DNA of 64,000 nt from UBA7672 sp963738625 (GCA_963738625.1 CAVTXH010000020.1:1-64000), one strand, 5' to 3'. Counted from the stretch's first letter, positions 8,672-17,304 are shown. Translations and numbers: made by a program. Notes: generated by a model not told the origin, from the sequence alone.

Positions 8672-10351
8672 ATGCGTCTTGGAATCCTGGCGGCGGTTGC
8701 GGCCTTGTCACTTGTGGCCTGCCAGCAGCAGGGCGAAACGCCCGACGCGATCTTCTTCGGCGGCACGGTCTATACCGGCGTCGATGGCGCCCCCACTGTC
8801 GAGGCGGTCAGCGTCAAGAACGGCAAGGTGCTCGCCGTCGGCAAGTCCGACGCGCTCCTGAAGACGGCCAAGCCCACGACCCAGCTCAACGACCTCAAAG
8901 GCTCTTTCCTCTATCCCGGCTTCACCGATGCGCATGCCCATCTCTACGGCATAGGCGAGCGCGAGATGACGCTCGACCTCGACGAGATCGCCTCGATCGC
9001 CGAACTCGTCGCCATCGTCGGCGAAGCGGCGAAGGCAGCCCCCGCTGGACAGGCGCTCGAAGGACGCGGCTGGATCGAAACCCACTGGCCCGAGAAACGC
9101 TTTCCCACGCGCCAGGACATAGACAGCGTCACCGGCGACAGGCCCACCGTGCTGGTCCGCGCCGACGGCCACGCTCTGCTTGCCAACACCGCCGCGCTGA
9201 AAGCCGTGGGGCTCGACGGCAAGCCCGCCTCGCAGCCCGATGGCGGCCGCATCGAGGTCGACGCGCAGGGCCTGCCGACCGGCATGCTGATCGACAACGC
9301 CATGGCCGCGATGGCGAGGCTGTCCGCCGCGCCGACGCCGGAATACATCGACCAGGCGTTCGAAAAGGGCTCGCAGAAATACGCCAGCCTCGGCTGGACC
9401 GGCGTCCACAACATGTCCGTCGCCGCCGCGCACCTGCCGCACATGAGGGCGCTGTCCGAGGCAGGCAAGCTGCCGCTGCGCGTCTACAACGCGGTCGACG
9501 GCGCCGAGGCGGGAGACTTCGGGCCCGACATCATCGGCAAGTCGGAAGGCGGCCTCGTCATCACCCGCGCCGTCAAGCTCTACATGGACGGCGCCCTTGG
9601 CTCGCGCGGCGCGCTGCTCGAAGCGCCTTACTCGGATCGCCCAGACATCATCGGCCTGCAGAGGGCGCACGAGGAAGAAACGCTCGCCCTGCTCAAGCGC
9701 GCCTACGACGCCGGCGTGCAGGTCTGCTTCCACGCCATCGGCGACAAGGGCAATGCGCTGGTGCTCGACTGGATGGAGAAGACCTTCGCCAGCGTGCCGC
9801 CGGAAGAACGCGCCAAGCGCGACCCGCGCTGGCGTATCGAGCATTCGCAGGTGCTGCGCGTTTCCGACATTCCGCGCTTCAAGGCCGACGGCATCATTCC
9901 GTCCATGCAGCCCAGCCACGCCATCGGCGATCTCTACTTTGCGCCGGACCGGCTCGGGCCCGATCGCCTCGCCGGCGCCTATGCCTGGCGCTCGCTGATC
10001 GATTCCGGCTCGATCATCGCCGGCGGGTCGGACGCTCCGGTCGAACAGGGCGACCCGCGCATCGAGTTCTACGCCGCCATCGCCCGCAAGGACCTCAAAG
10101 GGAACGCCGGCGAGAACTGGCATCCCGAACAGAAAGTGACGCGCGAAGAGGCGCTGAAGATGTTCACCCTCTGGCCGGCCTACGCCTCGTTCCGGGAAAA
10201 GGAGCTCGGCACGATCGAGCCGGGCAAGATCGCCGACTTCACCGGCTTCACCGCCGACATCATGACCATCCCGGAAGCGGAGATACTGACGGCCGAACCG
10301 GCCATCGCCGTCATCGGCGGGGGCGTCACCTACAGGCGACCGGGCGGCTAA
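8672..10351 (+). CDS. Lipoprotein amidohydrolase, YtcJ-like
   Basis: This 559-residue metal-dependent hydrolase of the amidohydrolase superfamily carries a lipoprotein signal (LSLVAC, lipidated C17), so it is membrane-anchored. The N-terminal beta domain (IFFGGTVYTG) is followed by the metal motif DAHAHLYG (H88, H90), the lysine motif VKLYMDGALGSRGA, a histidine in CFHAIGDKG, and SDAPVEQGDP near the end of the barrel. YtcJ-like enzymes act on amides, carbamates or related bonds; the substrate cannot be told. A hairpin at 10360 may end the transcript. Confidence 0.88.
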   Translation: MRLGILAAVAALSLVACQQQGETPDAIFFGGTVYTGVDGAPTVEAVSVKNGKVLAVGKSDALLKTAKPTTQLNDLKGSFLYPGFTDAHAHLYGIGEREMTLDLDEIASIAELVAIVGEAAKAAPAGQALEGRGWIETHWPEKRFPTRQDIDSVTGDRPTVLVRADGHALLANTAALKAVGLDGKPASQPDGGRIEVDAQGLPTGMLIDNAMAAMARLSAAPTPEYIDQAFEKGSQKYASLGWTGVHNMSVAAAHLPHMRALSEAGKLPLRVYNAVDGAEAGDFGPDIIGKSEGGLVITRAVKLYMDGALGSRGALLEAPYSDRPDIIGLQRAHEEETLALLKRAYDAGVQVCFHAIGDKGNALVLDWMEKTFASVPPEERAKRDPRWRIEHSQVLRVSDIPRFKADGIIPSMQPSHAIGDLYFAPDRLGPDRLAGAYAWRSLIDSGSIIAGGSDAPVEQGDPRIEFYAAIARKDLKGNAGENWHPEQKVTREEALKMFTLWPAYASFREKELGTIEPGKIADFTGFTADIMTIPEAEILTAEPAIAVIGGGVTYRRPGG

Positions 10352-10359
10352 ACCGGGCT

Positions 10360-10380
10360 CGCCGAATTTCCTTTTCGGCG
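10360..10380 (+). terminator. Possible terminator after the amidohydrolase gene
   Basis: CGCCGAA and TTCGGCG form a 7-bp stem with a T-rich 7-nt loop, 9 nt after the stop codon. Only two T residues follow, so termination here is plausible but weakly supported. Confidence 0.35.
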
Positions 10381-10475
10381 TTAGACTGCGCCTATCGGGC
10401 TCACGCGGACGCCCGGTCGAAGACGGTCGTCCGTCCAAGCGCCGCTCACATCCCCTCCAGGGGAAGGAGCACGTT

Positions 10476-11558
10476 ATGGACCGGCTCGGAACCCACGACA
10501 CGTCGACCAGGATCAGCGGACGCCGCCCGCAGGTCGCGCTGCTATGGCGCGGCAACGTCCATGCGCCTCACCAGCCGACCAGCCATGCGGAGCGGCTGAA
10601 ACCGCTGATCGCCGCACTGGATGAAGCCGGCCTTTCTGTCGCGCCACAAGTCTATTTCGACGGGGACGGCGCGATCCGCGAACGTCTTCTGGCGATGGAT
10701 GGCGTGCTGGTGTGGATCAATCCGCTGCAGGACGGTCAGGATCGCTCGCGGGTGGACGCCCTGCTGCGCGACGTCGCTTCCGCCGGCGTGTGGGTCAGCG
10801 CGCACCCCGACACGATCCTGAAGATGGGCACGAAGGAGGTGCTCTATCGGGCGCAGCAACTCGGCTGGGGCTCGGACACCGATCTGTACGAAACGCACGA
10901 TGCGTTCGCCTTGCGGTTTCCCGTCAAGCTTGCGGTCGCCGGCGCGCGCGTGCTGAAGCCGATGCGAGGCAATGACGGCCAGGGCGTTCTGAAAGTCGAA
11001 GCCGACAGCCAGTCGCCCGGGCAGGCGCTCGTCCAGTCCGCATCGGACGACAGGGTGGAGCGGCTGCCGCTGGCAACTTTCCTCGAGCGGATGCGGGGCG
11101 CATTCGCTGGCGACGCCCGGATGATCGACCAGGCGTTCCAGCCCGGCGTCGGCCTGGGGATGGTGCGCTGCTACATGTCACAGGATCGCGTCGTCGGCTT
11201 TTCCGAACAGGCGCCCCGGATCCGGCAGCAGGATCCGGACGCGCCCCAGTTCGGCATGGCCTCGGCGAAGACCATGCACGGCGCCGATGCGCCAAGGTTT
11301 CAGTCCCTGCGGGCGCTGATGGAGGAGGAGTGGACGCCCGGCCTGCAACAGACAAGCGGGATTGAAACAGCAGCCCTTCCCGCGGTGTGGGACGCCGATT
11401 TCTTCTACCGCGCGGCTTCCGATGTTTCGCGCAAGGCGCCCTACGTGCTGGGCGAGATCAACGTCAGTTCCGTGCTGCCGTTTCCAGACGCGGCTGCGCC
11501 AGCGATCGCTGCTACTGTCCAACGTGCGATTGAGGCAAGTCTCGCTGCTCGCGCTTAA
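10476..11558 (+). CDS. Cj0069-like protein, probable ATP-grasp fold
   Basis: This 360-residue cytoplasmic protein begins, after ~18 residues, with VALLWRGN and resembles the Cj0069-type family. Features that suggest an ATP-grasp core are KMGTKEVLYRAQQLGWG, the glycine segment VLKPMRGNDGQGVLKV (137-152 region), and a late acidic/asparagine element VLGEINVSSVLPFP that would bind metal and nucleotide. The expected activity is ATP-dependent ligation, but no substrate is known. The ATG at 10476 has AGGAG close upstream. It converges with the next gene across 12 bp. Family assignment is from memory and moderate. Confidence 0.6.
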   Translation: MDRLGTHDTSTRISGRRPQVALLWRGNVHAPHQPTSHAERLKPLIAALDEAGLSVAPQVYFDGDGAIRERLLAMDGVLVWINPLQDGQDRSRVDALLRDVASAGVWVSAHPDTILKMGTKEVLYRAQQLGWGSDTDLYETHDAFALRFPVKLAVAGARVLKPMRGNDGQGVLKVEADSQSPGQALVQSASDDRVERLPLATFLERMRGAFAGDARMIDQAFQPGVGLGMVRCYMSQDRVVGFSEQAPRIRQQDPDAPQFGMASAKTMHGADAPRFQSLRALMEEEWTPGLQQTSGIETAALPAVWDADFFYRAASDVSRKAPYVLGEINVSSVLPFPDAAAPAIAATVQRAIEASLAARA

Positions 11559-11570
11559 GGCAAGCGCCAG

Positions 11571-12020
11571 TCAGCGGATCAGCTTGCCGGAGACAGGATC
11601 GCGCGGCGTCTCGAAGCAGCGGCCGCGCAGCAGCATGAAGTCGGCCGGGAACTCGTCCTCCGGGAACATGATCGTCAGCCGCCCCCAGTTGCGCGTGGTG
11701 CGGCCATGGTTGTCGATGATCGGGAACGGGCAGATCAGCGTGGCGTCATCCTCGTCGTCATGGCTGACGTCGGGCTCCGACCAGTAGCCGTCGAGCGGCC
11801 CCGCCCCGCCGAATTCGCCCGCCAGCCCGTCGACGTAGAAGCGCCCGACATTGTCGCCGAACGGCACGGGGTATTCGAGTACGCCGGACGAGCCGCTCTC
11901 CAGCGCGTACACCACCTTGCCGACCGCTGCGCTGTTCCAGGCGACAGGATTGTCCGCGCGTTGCGCCTGGGCGGTCGAGCAGGCGGCGAGCAGCATGGCG
12001 GCGGCGAGGATGCGGATCAT
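11571..12020 (-). CDS. Small secreted protein, function unknown
   Basis: The protein is 149 residues long from ATG 12020, chosen because MIRILAAAMLLAACSTAQAQ is a clean export signal. It could be cleaved after AQA or lipidated at the cysteine of LAAC. The mature part is acidic, with GDNVGRFYVDGLAGEFGG, a cluster DDEDDATLICPFPI and two well-separated cysteines that could form a disulfide. No domain is recognised. It lies downstream of the GSDH-like gene on the same strand (76-bp gap) and may share its transcript. Confidence 0.6.
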   Translation of the reverse strand: MIRILAAAMLLAACSTAQAQRADNPVAWNSAAVGKVVYALESGSSGVLEYPVPFGDNVGRFYVDGLAGEFGGAGPLDGYWSEPDVSHDDEDDATLICPFPIIDNHGRTTRNWGRLTIMFPEDEFPADFMLLRGRCFETPRDPVSGKLIR

Positions 12021-12096
12021 GCCGAAGCTGACCGCACACCGCCCCGCGCCGCAACATGCCGCCGCAGCTGCATCTGACAAAGGCTGGCCGCCGCCC

Positions 12097-13359
12097 TCAG
12101 CCCGGAGCGAGCCTGAGAATCTCGCCGTTGGCGTCGTCGGTGAGAAGGTAGATCAGGCCGTCAGGCCCCTGCCGGATATCGCGGAACCGCTTGCAGCGGT
12201 CACGCAGCATCTTTTCTTCGCCCGTCACGCGGCCGTCCTTGTTGAGCTCGATCCGCACCACCTGCTGGCCGGAGAGCCCGCCCATGAAGATCGAGTTCTT
12301 CCAGCCCGGCAGCTTGTCGCCGGAGTAAATAGCCATGCCTGAGAACGCGACCGACGGCGTCCAGAAATGGATCGGCTGCTCCAGCCCGTCCTGCGCGGTC
12401 TTTCCGCCGTTCAGCAGCTTGCCGTCATTGTCGCGGCCATAGCTGATCAGCGGGAAGCCATAGTTCTTGCCGGCCTTGATGAGGTTAAGTTCATCCCCTC
12501 CGCGCGGCTCGTTCTCGATGATGTAGAGCTCGCCATTGACCGGGCTGAACGCCATGCCCTGCGGATCGCGCACCCCAAGGGCATAGACCGATGGGTCGGC
12601 GTCGGCGTTCGAGACGAACGGATTGTCCTTCGGGATCGAGCCGTCCGTATTGATGCGCAGCACCTTGCCGTTCGGGTTCTTCAGCGACTGGGCGGCGGTG
12701 TAGGGCGTGATGACATCGGCGGTGATGACGAACAGCGTTCCGTCCTTGCCCTGCACCACGCGGCGCGGAACAAAGCCCGCGCCTTCCTTCAGGATTTTGA
12801 GGTCGGTGACGGACTTTTCGTCCGCGGCCAGCTTGGCGCTCGCCAGATAGCCGGTGTTCGGCGCGCCGCCTTCCACCTGCGTGACATAGGCAAGATAGAC
12901 CGTCCGGTTCTTCGCGAAGTCGCGGTCGAGCGCTACGTCATGCATGCCGAACAGGCGTATCGCCGTCTTGATCGCCGGCATGCCCGTCAGCAGCTCCGAC
13001 ACCTTGCCATCGGGCGCCACGGTCTTCAGGCCCTGGCCGCGAATGGTGACCAGCATGTTGCCTGATGGCAGGAAGGCCATGCCCCACGCGTTCGGCAGGC
13101 CCGACGCGACGGTCTCCACCTTGTATTTCTGCGTGCTGACGACGCGATGCGCGCGGGTCTGGTCGGGATACATCGGAGTAGGTCGATATTCGTCCGCCGC
13201 ATTGCGCGGGACGCCGCACTTCTGGTCGCCCAGCTGATCTTCGGCCGCGGCCTTGGCAAGCTGTTCCGGGGTAGGCGGGGGCGGGGCGATCTGTGCGAAC
13301 GCCGGCGCGGCCAGCGCAGCGCTCATCACCAGCGTAACCAAAAGCTTCGATCGTTTCAT
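12097..13359 (-). CDS. GSDH-like six-bladed propeller, exported, catalytic His apparently absent
   Basis: This 420-residue protein starts at 13359 with a signal peptide ending APAFA. It has the fold of PQQ-dependent soluble aldose/glucose dehydrogenases: NAWGMAFLPSGNMLVT, GVRDPQGMAFSP, RGGDELNLIKAGKNYGFP and WTPSVAFSGMAIY. The paralog at 58510 has the usual HFGSRLVFAKDG where the general-base histidine sits; here the aligned segment is FVPRRVVQGKDG and lacks it. Oxidation of sugars is therefore doubtful. It may bind PQQ weakly, act on another substrate, or be a binding protein. Confidence 0.75.
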   Translation of the reverse strand: MKRSKLLVTLVMSAALAAPAFAQIAPPPPTPEQLAKAAAEDQLGDQKCGVPRNAADEYRPTPMYPDQTRAHRVVSTQKYKVETVASGLPNAWGMAFLPSGNMLVTIRGQGLKTVAPDGKVSELLTGMPAIKTAIRLFGMHDVALDRDFAKNRTVYLAYVTQVEGGAPNTGYLASAKLAADEKSVTDLKILKEGAGFVPRRVVQGKDGTLFVITADVITPYTAAQSLKNPNGKVLRINTDGSIPKDNPFVSNADADPSVYALGVRDPQGMAFSPVNGELYIIENEPRGGDELNLIKAGKNYGFPLISYGRDNDGKLLNGGKTAQDGLEQPIHFWTPSVAFSGMAIYSGDKLPGWKNSIFMGGLSGQQVVRIELNKDGRVTGEEKMLRDRCKRFRDIRQGPDGLIYLLTDDANGEILRLAPG

Positions 13360-13496
13360 TGTTTTCTCCCGCCCTTCAGGCGCGCGCACGTTATTGCGTC
13401 CGCAACCACACACGCAACCAGCGTTACCGCAGGAAGGTGGTCACAACTTCATGTGTTTGCCTGTGCGGGGCGACAATCCCGCATCGCCCATGTGGG

Positions 13497-15191
13497 CTAG
13501 CGGCGCTTGCCGAAGATCATGTCCAGCAGCGATCGCTTGTGCTCCTCGCCCGCTTCGGTCGTGTCCCCGATCGGTCCAGGCATGCGCAGCCAGTAGGGTA
13601 GCTCCGGCTCGCCGCTCGCAGCATGCGGCTTGCCCGGCCGGCCGGGCTGTTGCGGCGAGGACTGCCGCATGCCCCACGGACCGCCGGCGCCAGCCGGGCG
13701 CCGCGGCGCCGCGCCGTCGACCGCGGCCTTGAGCCGCCGCGCCACCGCCGCCGCATCGCCCGACCAGTTCATGGCGTCCTTGCCGCCGATCAGCGGAAGC
13801 CGCGTCAGGTCGGGCTTGCCTACCAGCAGCGGCACCACCTTCTTCTGGCCGCTCACTTCCAGCGACAGCGCGGTGTTCACCTCGATCACCGGCCACTCCT
13901 TGGTCACCGAGATGTTGGAGACGATCGCCAGCACGGTGCGGGCCGAACCGAGCGCGGTGTTGATCTTCTGCGTGAAACTCTGGCCCCAGCCGATATGCGC
14001 CTCGTCGAGGAAGACTTTCAGGCCCAGCTTGCCGCACGCCTCGAAGATCGGCCGCGCAATCTCGTCCTTGTCCTCGCTCGCATGGCTGATGAACACGTCG
14101 AAGTCGTCCGCGCCGAACACCATCTGCCGCAGGAAGCGCGACGGGTTGGGATCGAGATGCAGCACCTTTGCGGCGAAGTTGAGGAAGATCGGGTCTTCCG
14201 CGCCCCGCACCATCTTGAGAAAGGACAGCTGGCCATAGACCACATCGCGATAGGCGCGCGGCGGATGGTTCGGCAGCTTCTGCAGTCCGCGATGATTGAG
14301 GAAATGGTGCGTCGCCGCCTTCTCGATGCCGAACTTCTCCCAGGCGTGCAGCATGGCGCGCAGCCGCCGCACGCGCAGGCGCGAGACGTTGGCGCGCTCG
14401 TTGACGTTCAGGCCCGTCACGCTCTGGCGCATGTGCCGCTTCTGCAGCCGCACCTTGGCGTGGTTGATCGAAAAGCCGCTCGCCGAGATCGCCCGCTGCA
14501 AAGCCTCGCCCACGCCAACGGTCAGGTTTTCACCGTCCTGAGCGAAGCAGGCGAGGGAGGGCGGCATGCTCGCATGGTTGCAGGAAAAGGTGATGTCGTC
14601 CGCATAGCGCGAATAGCGCGCTCCGTTCTCCCGCGCGAGGCGCGTCAGGCGGCGGTCGAGGTCGGCGGCGATGAAGTTGGACAGAGCGGGCGAGGTCGGC
14701 GCGCCTTGCGGCAGTCCGTTGCGATGGGTGCACAGCTGGGCGAACACGGTTGCCGCCGCCGGCCCCATCTGGAACGGAGGGGCCATGAACAGGCCACGGA
14801 CGCGGCCGAAGTTGATGCTCGGAAAGAAGTCCGCAAGGTCGACATTGAACACCAGCCTCTGCCCGGTGTGCAGCTTGGCGTTCGACAGGATGCTGCGTTC
14901 CTTGATGAAGCCGTGCGCATTGGGATGTGCGCTGTAGAGCGCGAGAAGGTAAGGCGCGAGCTTGGTCTGCGCCTCCCGGATCAGGCCCTTCGGCGAATGG
15001 ATCAGGCGCATGCCGCCGGAGCGCTTGGGTATCTCGAACGGCGTGTAGCGCTGGTCGTCAGGCGCGCGGTACAGCACGTAAATCATCTTGCCGTGCGGCT
15101 GTTCGAGGAAGGCCGCGGCGTCCTCGGCCGTCTCGATGCGTCGCCCCTCGTGAAGGAGCGACGTCTCCGTGAAATCGCGCAAGGTGGACAT
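13497..15191 (-). CDS. Retron reverse transcriptase fused to a TIR domain (RT-TIR)
   Basis: The protein has 564 residues. Residues 20-330 are a retron-type reverse transcriptase: FEIPKRSGGMRLIHSP (52-67), the retron-specific NAxxH (NAKLH, 104-108), DLADFFPSI, QGAPTSP (162-168), catalytic YADD (196-199) and the VTG element (258-260). Residues 363-490 are a TIR domain (FDVFISHASEDKDEIA, LDEAHIGWGQSF, IVSNIS) with the NADase-type glutamate at about 437 after W433. A Pro/Gly-rich tail ends KRSLLDMIFGKRR. RT-TIR retrons are known anti-phage systems in which the RT-msDNA complex holds a NAD-depleting effector in check. The candidate msr-msd lies immediately upstream. Confidence 0.9.
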   Translation of the reverse strand: MSTLRDFTETSLLHEGRRIETAEDAAAFLEQPHGKMIYVLYRAPDDQRYTPFEIPKRSGGMRLIHSPKGLIREAQTKLAPYLLALYSAHPNAHGFIKERSILSNAKLHTGQRLVFNVDLADFFPSINFGRVRGLFMAPPFQMGPAAATVFAQLCTHRNGLPQGAPTSPALSNFIAADLDRRLTRLARENGARYSRYADDITFSCNHASMPPSLACFAQDGENLTVGVGEALQRAISASGFSINHAKVRLQKRHMRQSVTGLNVNERANVSRLRVRRLRAMLHAWEKFGIEKAATHHFLNHRGLQKLPNHPPRAYRDVVYGQLSFLKMVRGAEDPIFLNFAAKVLHLDPNPSRFLRQMVFGADDFDVFISHASEDKDEIARPIFEACGKLGLKVFLDEAHIGWGQSFTQKINTALGSARTVLAIVSNISVTKEWPVIEVNTALSLEVSGQKKVVPLLVGKPDLTRLPLIGGKDAMNWSGDAAAVARRLKAAVDGAAPRRPAGAGGPWGMRQSSPQQPGRPGKPHAASGEPELPYWLRMPGPIGDTTEAGEEHKRSLLDMIFGKRR

Positions 15192-15302
15192 CCCGCCCCT
15201 CGTACCTTACGGGCACCCCTCCGCTGCAGGCGGAGGGGTGCAAAGAAAGACATTGTTTGTTCCGCCGCAGGATCGACAACGGACGTAGAAGGGCGGGATG
15301 TC
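15187..15302 (-). ncRNA. Candidate retron ncRNA (msr-msd)
   Basis: GACATCCCGCCC (minus 15302-15291) and GGGCGGGATGTC (15198-15187) form a 12-bp perfect inverted repeat, extendable to about 18 pairs with one wobble and one bulge. This matches retron a1/a2 arms. Inside, in transcript order, come an 8-bp wobble-rich hairpin (TCCGTTGT with GCGGCGGA), an A/T-rich single-stranded stretch, then a perfect 11-bp hairpin (CACCCCTCCGC/GCGGAGGGGTG, 15240-15214), the likely msd stem. Position upstream of and on the same strand as the RT is as expected. Unusually, the a2 arm contains the RT start codon. At ~116 nt it is compact. The branching guanosine is not identified. Confidence 0.6.
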
Positions 15303-15425
15303 TGTACTCAGATTCACGAGCAGCGCCTCACTGTCAACGACGTCGCAGCAGTCTGTTTGGGGCTTCTGCCCGCAGCGGCGCAGGACTAGAAGATCGTTTC
15401 GCGGTCAAACTGGAGGCGGGCGGGC

Positions 15426-16763
15426 TTGGACAAAATCACGGATACGGGCGCCGTGGCTGAGGCCGAGTACAGCCGCTTTGTCGAACAGAATCTGAAGCGC
15501 AACTACATCGCCCATTATGTTCACGGCATGCTGGGGATGACCGGCTTCCGGCTGGTCAACACGCCTACCTTCGTACCGGCCTACATCCACTCGATTTCGG
15601 GGTCCGACGCCTGGGTCGGCATCGGCACGTCGCTGCAGCAGCTGGGCGGCATCATCTCGCCGATCATCGGCGCGGCGCAGATCGAACATCGCAAGAAAAT
15701 CCTGCCGGTGTCGGTGGCGCTCGGCCTGCTGATGCGCGCGCAGATCCTGGGCCTCGCGATCTCCGGCTGGTTTCTCACCGGCTCGTGGGCGCTGACGCTG
15801 GCGCTGATCTTCCTGTTCCTGCTCGGCTTCTTCCAGGGCCCCCAGCGCGTGGCGTTCCAGCTCCTGCTCGCGAAGGTGATCCCGATCCGGCTCAGGGGCC
15901 GGCTCCAGGCCTGGCGCAATCTCACCGGCGGTCTCATCGCGGCGGTGCTGTCCTATTTCGCCGGCAGCTGGCTGGTGGCGAACCACGTGTTCGGCAACGG
16001 TTACGCCACCACCTTCTTCCTTGCCTTCGTGCTGACGAGCCTTGGCCTGTCCGCCCTGCAGATGCTGATGCGCGAGCCGGAGCCGCCGACGGTCCGGGCG
16101 CGAACCGCCCTGAAGGACCGGCTCAAGGACTTTCCGGCGCTGATCCGGGGCGACAAGGGCTTTGCGTGGTTCATGGTGGCCCGCTCGCTCGCCATGGGCT
16201 CGCGCATCGGCCAGCCCTTCTTCTTCCTTTATGCGGCGATGATCTTGGGCATCACAGCCGACGGCGATCCGGTGAAGTTCGGCGCGACGCTGGCGATCCT
16301 GTCCTTCTCCTACATGGCGGCCGACACCGTCACCAACCTGGTGTGGGGCTATCTGGGCGACCGGCAGGGCTTCCGCTCGACGCTGGTGATCGCCATGGCG
16401 ATCAACCTCGTCGGCGTCGCGGCCATGATGATGTCGCACACGCTGATCACCTTCGTCGTCGCCTTCTTCGCGGTCGGCGCGGCGCAGTCGGGCTATCTCA
16501 TGTCCACCACCAACATCGTGCTCGAATACGGCCACCATCATGATGTGCCGATGCGCATGGCGCTGTCCAACACGGCCGAGGGCGCGATGGGCGCTCTGGC
16601 GCCGCTGCTTGGCGGCGGGCTGGTGCTGCTGTGGGGATACGAGTCGGCGTTCTACGCCACGATCTTCACCGTCGCGCTCGCGCTGATCGTGCTGGTATGG
16701 AAGGTCGAAGAGCCGCGAGGGCGGACGTCGGGCCATGTCGAACCTGAGCCCGACGCCGAATGA
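15426..16763 (+). CDS. MFS transporter
   Basis: This 445-residue integral membrane protein has about twelve hydrophobic segments and is a major facilitator superfamily carrier. The central basic loop between the halves (RARTALKDRLKDFPALIRGDKG) and the second-half motif WGYLGDRQGFR support this. The substrate cannot be predicted. The TTG start at 15426 is preceded by TGGAGG at 10 nt spacing, and the N-terminus is a cytoplasmic segment before the first helix. It is divergent from the retron; the 234-bp gap holds the retron ncRNA and both promoters. A minus-strand terminator overlaps its stop. Confidence 0.82.
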   Translation: MDKITDTGAVAEAEYSRFVEQNLKRNYIAHYVHGMLGMTGFRLVNTPTFVPAYIHSISGSDAWVGIGTSLQQLGGIISPIIGAAQIEHRKKILPVSVALGLLMRAQILGLAISGWFLTGSWALTLALIFLFLLGFFQGPQRVAFQLLLAKVIPIRLRGRLQAWRNLTGGLIAAVLSYFAGSWLVANHVFGNGYATTFFLAFVLTSLGLSALQMLMREPEPPTVRARTALKDRLKDFPALIRGDKGFAWFMVARSLAMGSRIGQPFFFLYAAMILGITADGDPVKFGATLAILSFSYMAADTVTNLVWGYLGDRQGFRSTLVIAMAINLVGVAAMMMSHTLITFVVAFFAVGAAQSGYLMSTTNIVLEYGHHHDVPMRMALSNTAEGAMGALAPLLGGGLVLLWGYESAFYATIFTVALALIVLVWKVEEPRGRTSGHVEPEPDAE

Positions 16764-16792
16764 AAACGGCGCGGCCCTAGGGGACCGCGCCG
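16762..16792 (-). terminator. Terminator of the small secreted-protein gene
   Basis: CGGCGCGG (16767-16774) and CCGCGCCG (16785-16792) form an 8-bp stem with a 10-nt loop. On the minus strand TTTTC follows. It lies 28 nt past the stop of the gene ending at 16821 and overlaps the MFS stop codon. Confidence 0.6.
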
Positions 16793-16820
16793 CGCATCAT
16801 GTCCTGTTGGACGTGAAGAT

Positions 16821-17108
16821 TTAGTCGGTGACTTTCGCCAGGTCTTCGTCGACCGCCTTCAGTTTTTCCGGCGTCAGTTCCGGAACGTACTGGACGATGT
16901 CAGCGAACTTCATCTCGTAGCCCTGTTCGAGCTGCGGATTGGCGACGAGGTCCGGCAGGTGCTTGGTGAGAACGGCTTTGGTCTTCTCGTTTTTCACGAG
17001 CTCGCCGATGGTTTGTTTCGAAGTCGAGTATTTGGCTTCCTGGGCCAGTGCGACCGGCGAAAGCGCGAGGGTCGCCACGGCAGCGGCGGCCAGAAGTTTG
17101 CGGATCAT
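16821..17108 (-). CDS. Small secreted helical protein
   Basis: The protein is 95 residues, starting at ATG 17108 with a signal peptide (MIRKLLAAAAVATLALSPVALAQ). The mature ~72 residues read YSTSKQTIGELVKN, then AVLTKHLPDLVANPQLEQGY, and end in LKAVDEDLAKV. I associate this pattern with a helical module often found at the C-termini of secreted hydrolases in sphingomonads and caulobacters; here it stands alone. No activity is assigned. It has its own terminator and is separated from mlaC by 196 bp. Confidence 0.65.
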   Translation of the reverse strand: MIRKLLAAAAVATLALSPVALAQEAKYSTSKQTIGELVKNEKTKAVLTKHLPDLVANPQLEQGYEMKFADIVQYVPELTPEKLKAVDEDLAKVTD

Positions 17109-17245
17109 TCGATAGCTCCCTTGCGGCCGGTGATTTCGCTCCAGCCTGATAACCGCCATTACACAACTGCAATCGAGGCGTCGATCCCCCCGCTGCAGAG
17201 GAGCGGATTAGCTTTCAGTCATGTTGCCGGCGCCACAAATGCGAA

Positions 17246-17270
17246 CGCCCGGACTCGTTGAGCCCGGGCG
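17246..17270 (-). terminator. Probable terminator of mlaA-mlaC
   Basis: CGCCCGG and CCGGGCG, with an inner CTC/GAG pair and one mismatch, form a hairpin that starts 35 nt after the mlaC stop. On the minus strand it is followed by TTCGCATTTG, only partly T-rich. Confidence 0.45.
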
Positions 17271-17304
17271 CTGCGTGTTTCAAAACGCGACGGAAGGGGG
17301 AGGA

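Noticed and set aside
8413..10599. Very long plus-strand frame overlapping rpmB and the amidohydrolase
   Set aside because: It overlaps two clearly identified genes in another frame and has shadow-like Arg/Ala composition.
15306..15316. An 11-base string on the minus strand (TGAATCTGAGT) that resembles, from memory, part of the Ec86 retron RNA at the edge of its msd
   Set aside because: It lies outside the a1/a2 pair proposed here, and no arms pair around a longer RNA that would include it. Probably chance similarity.
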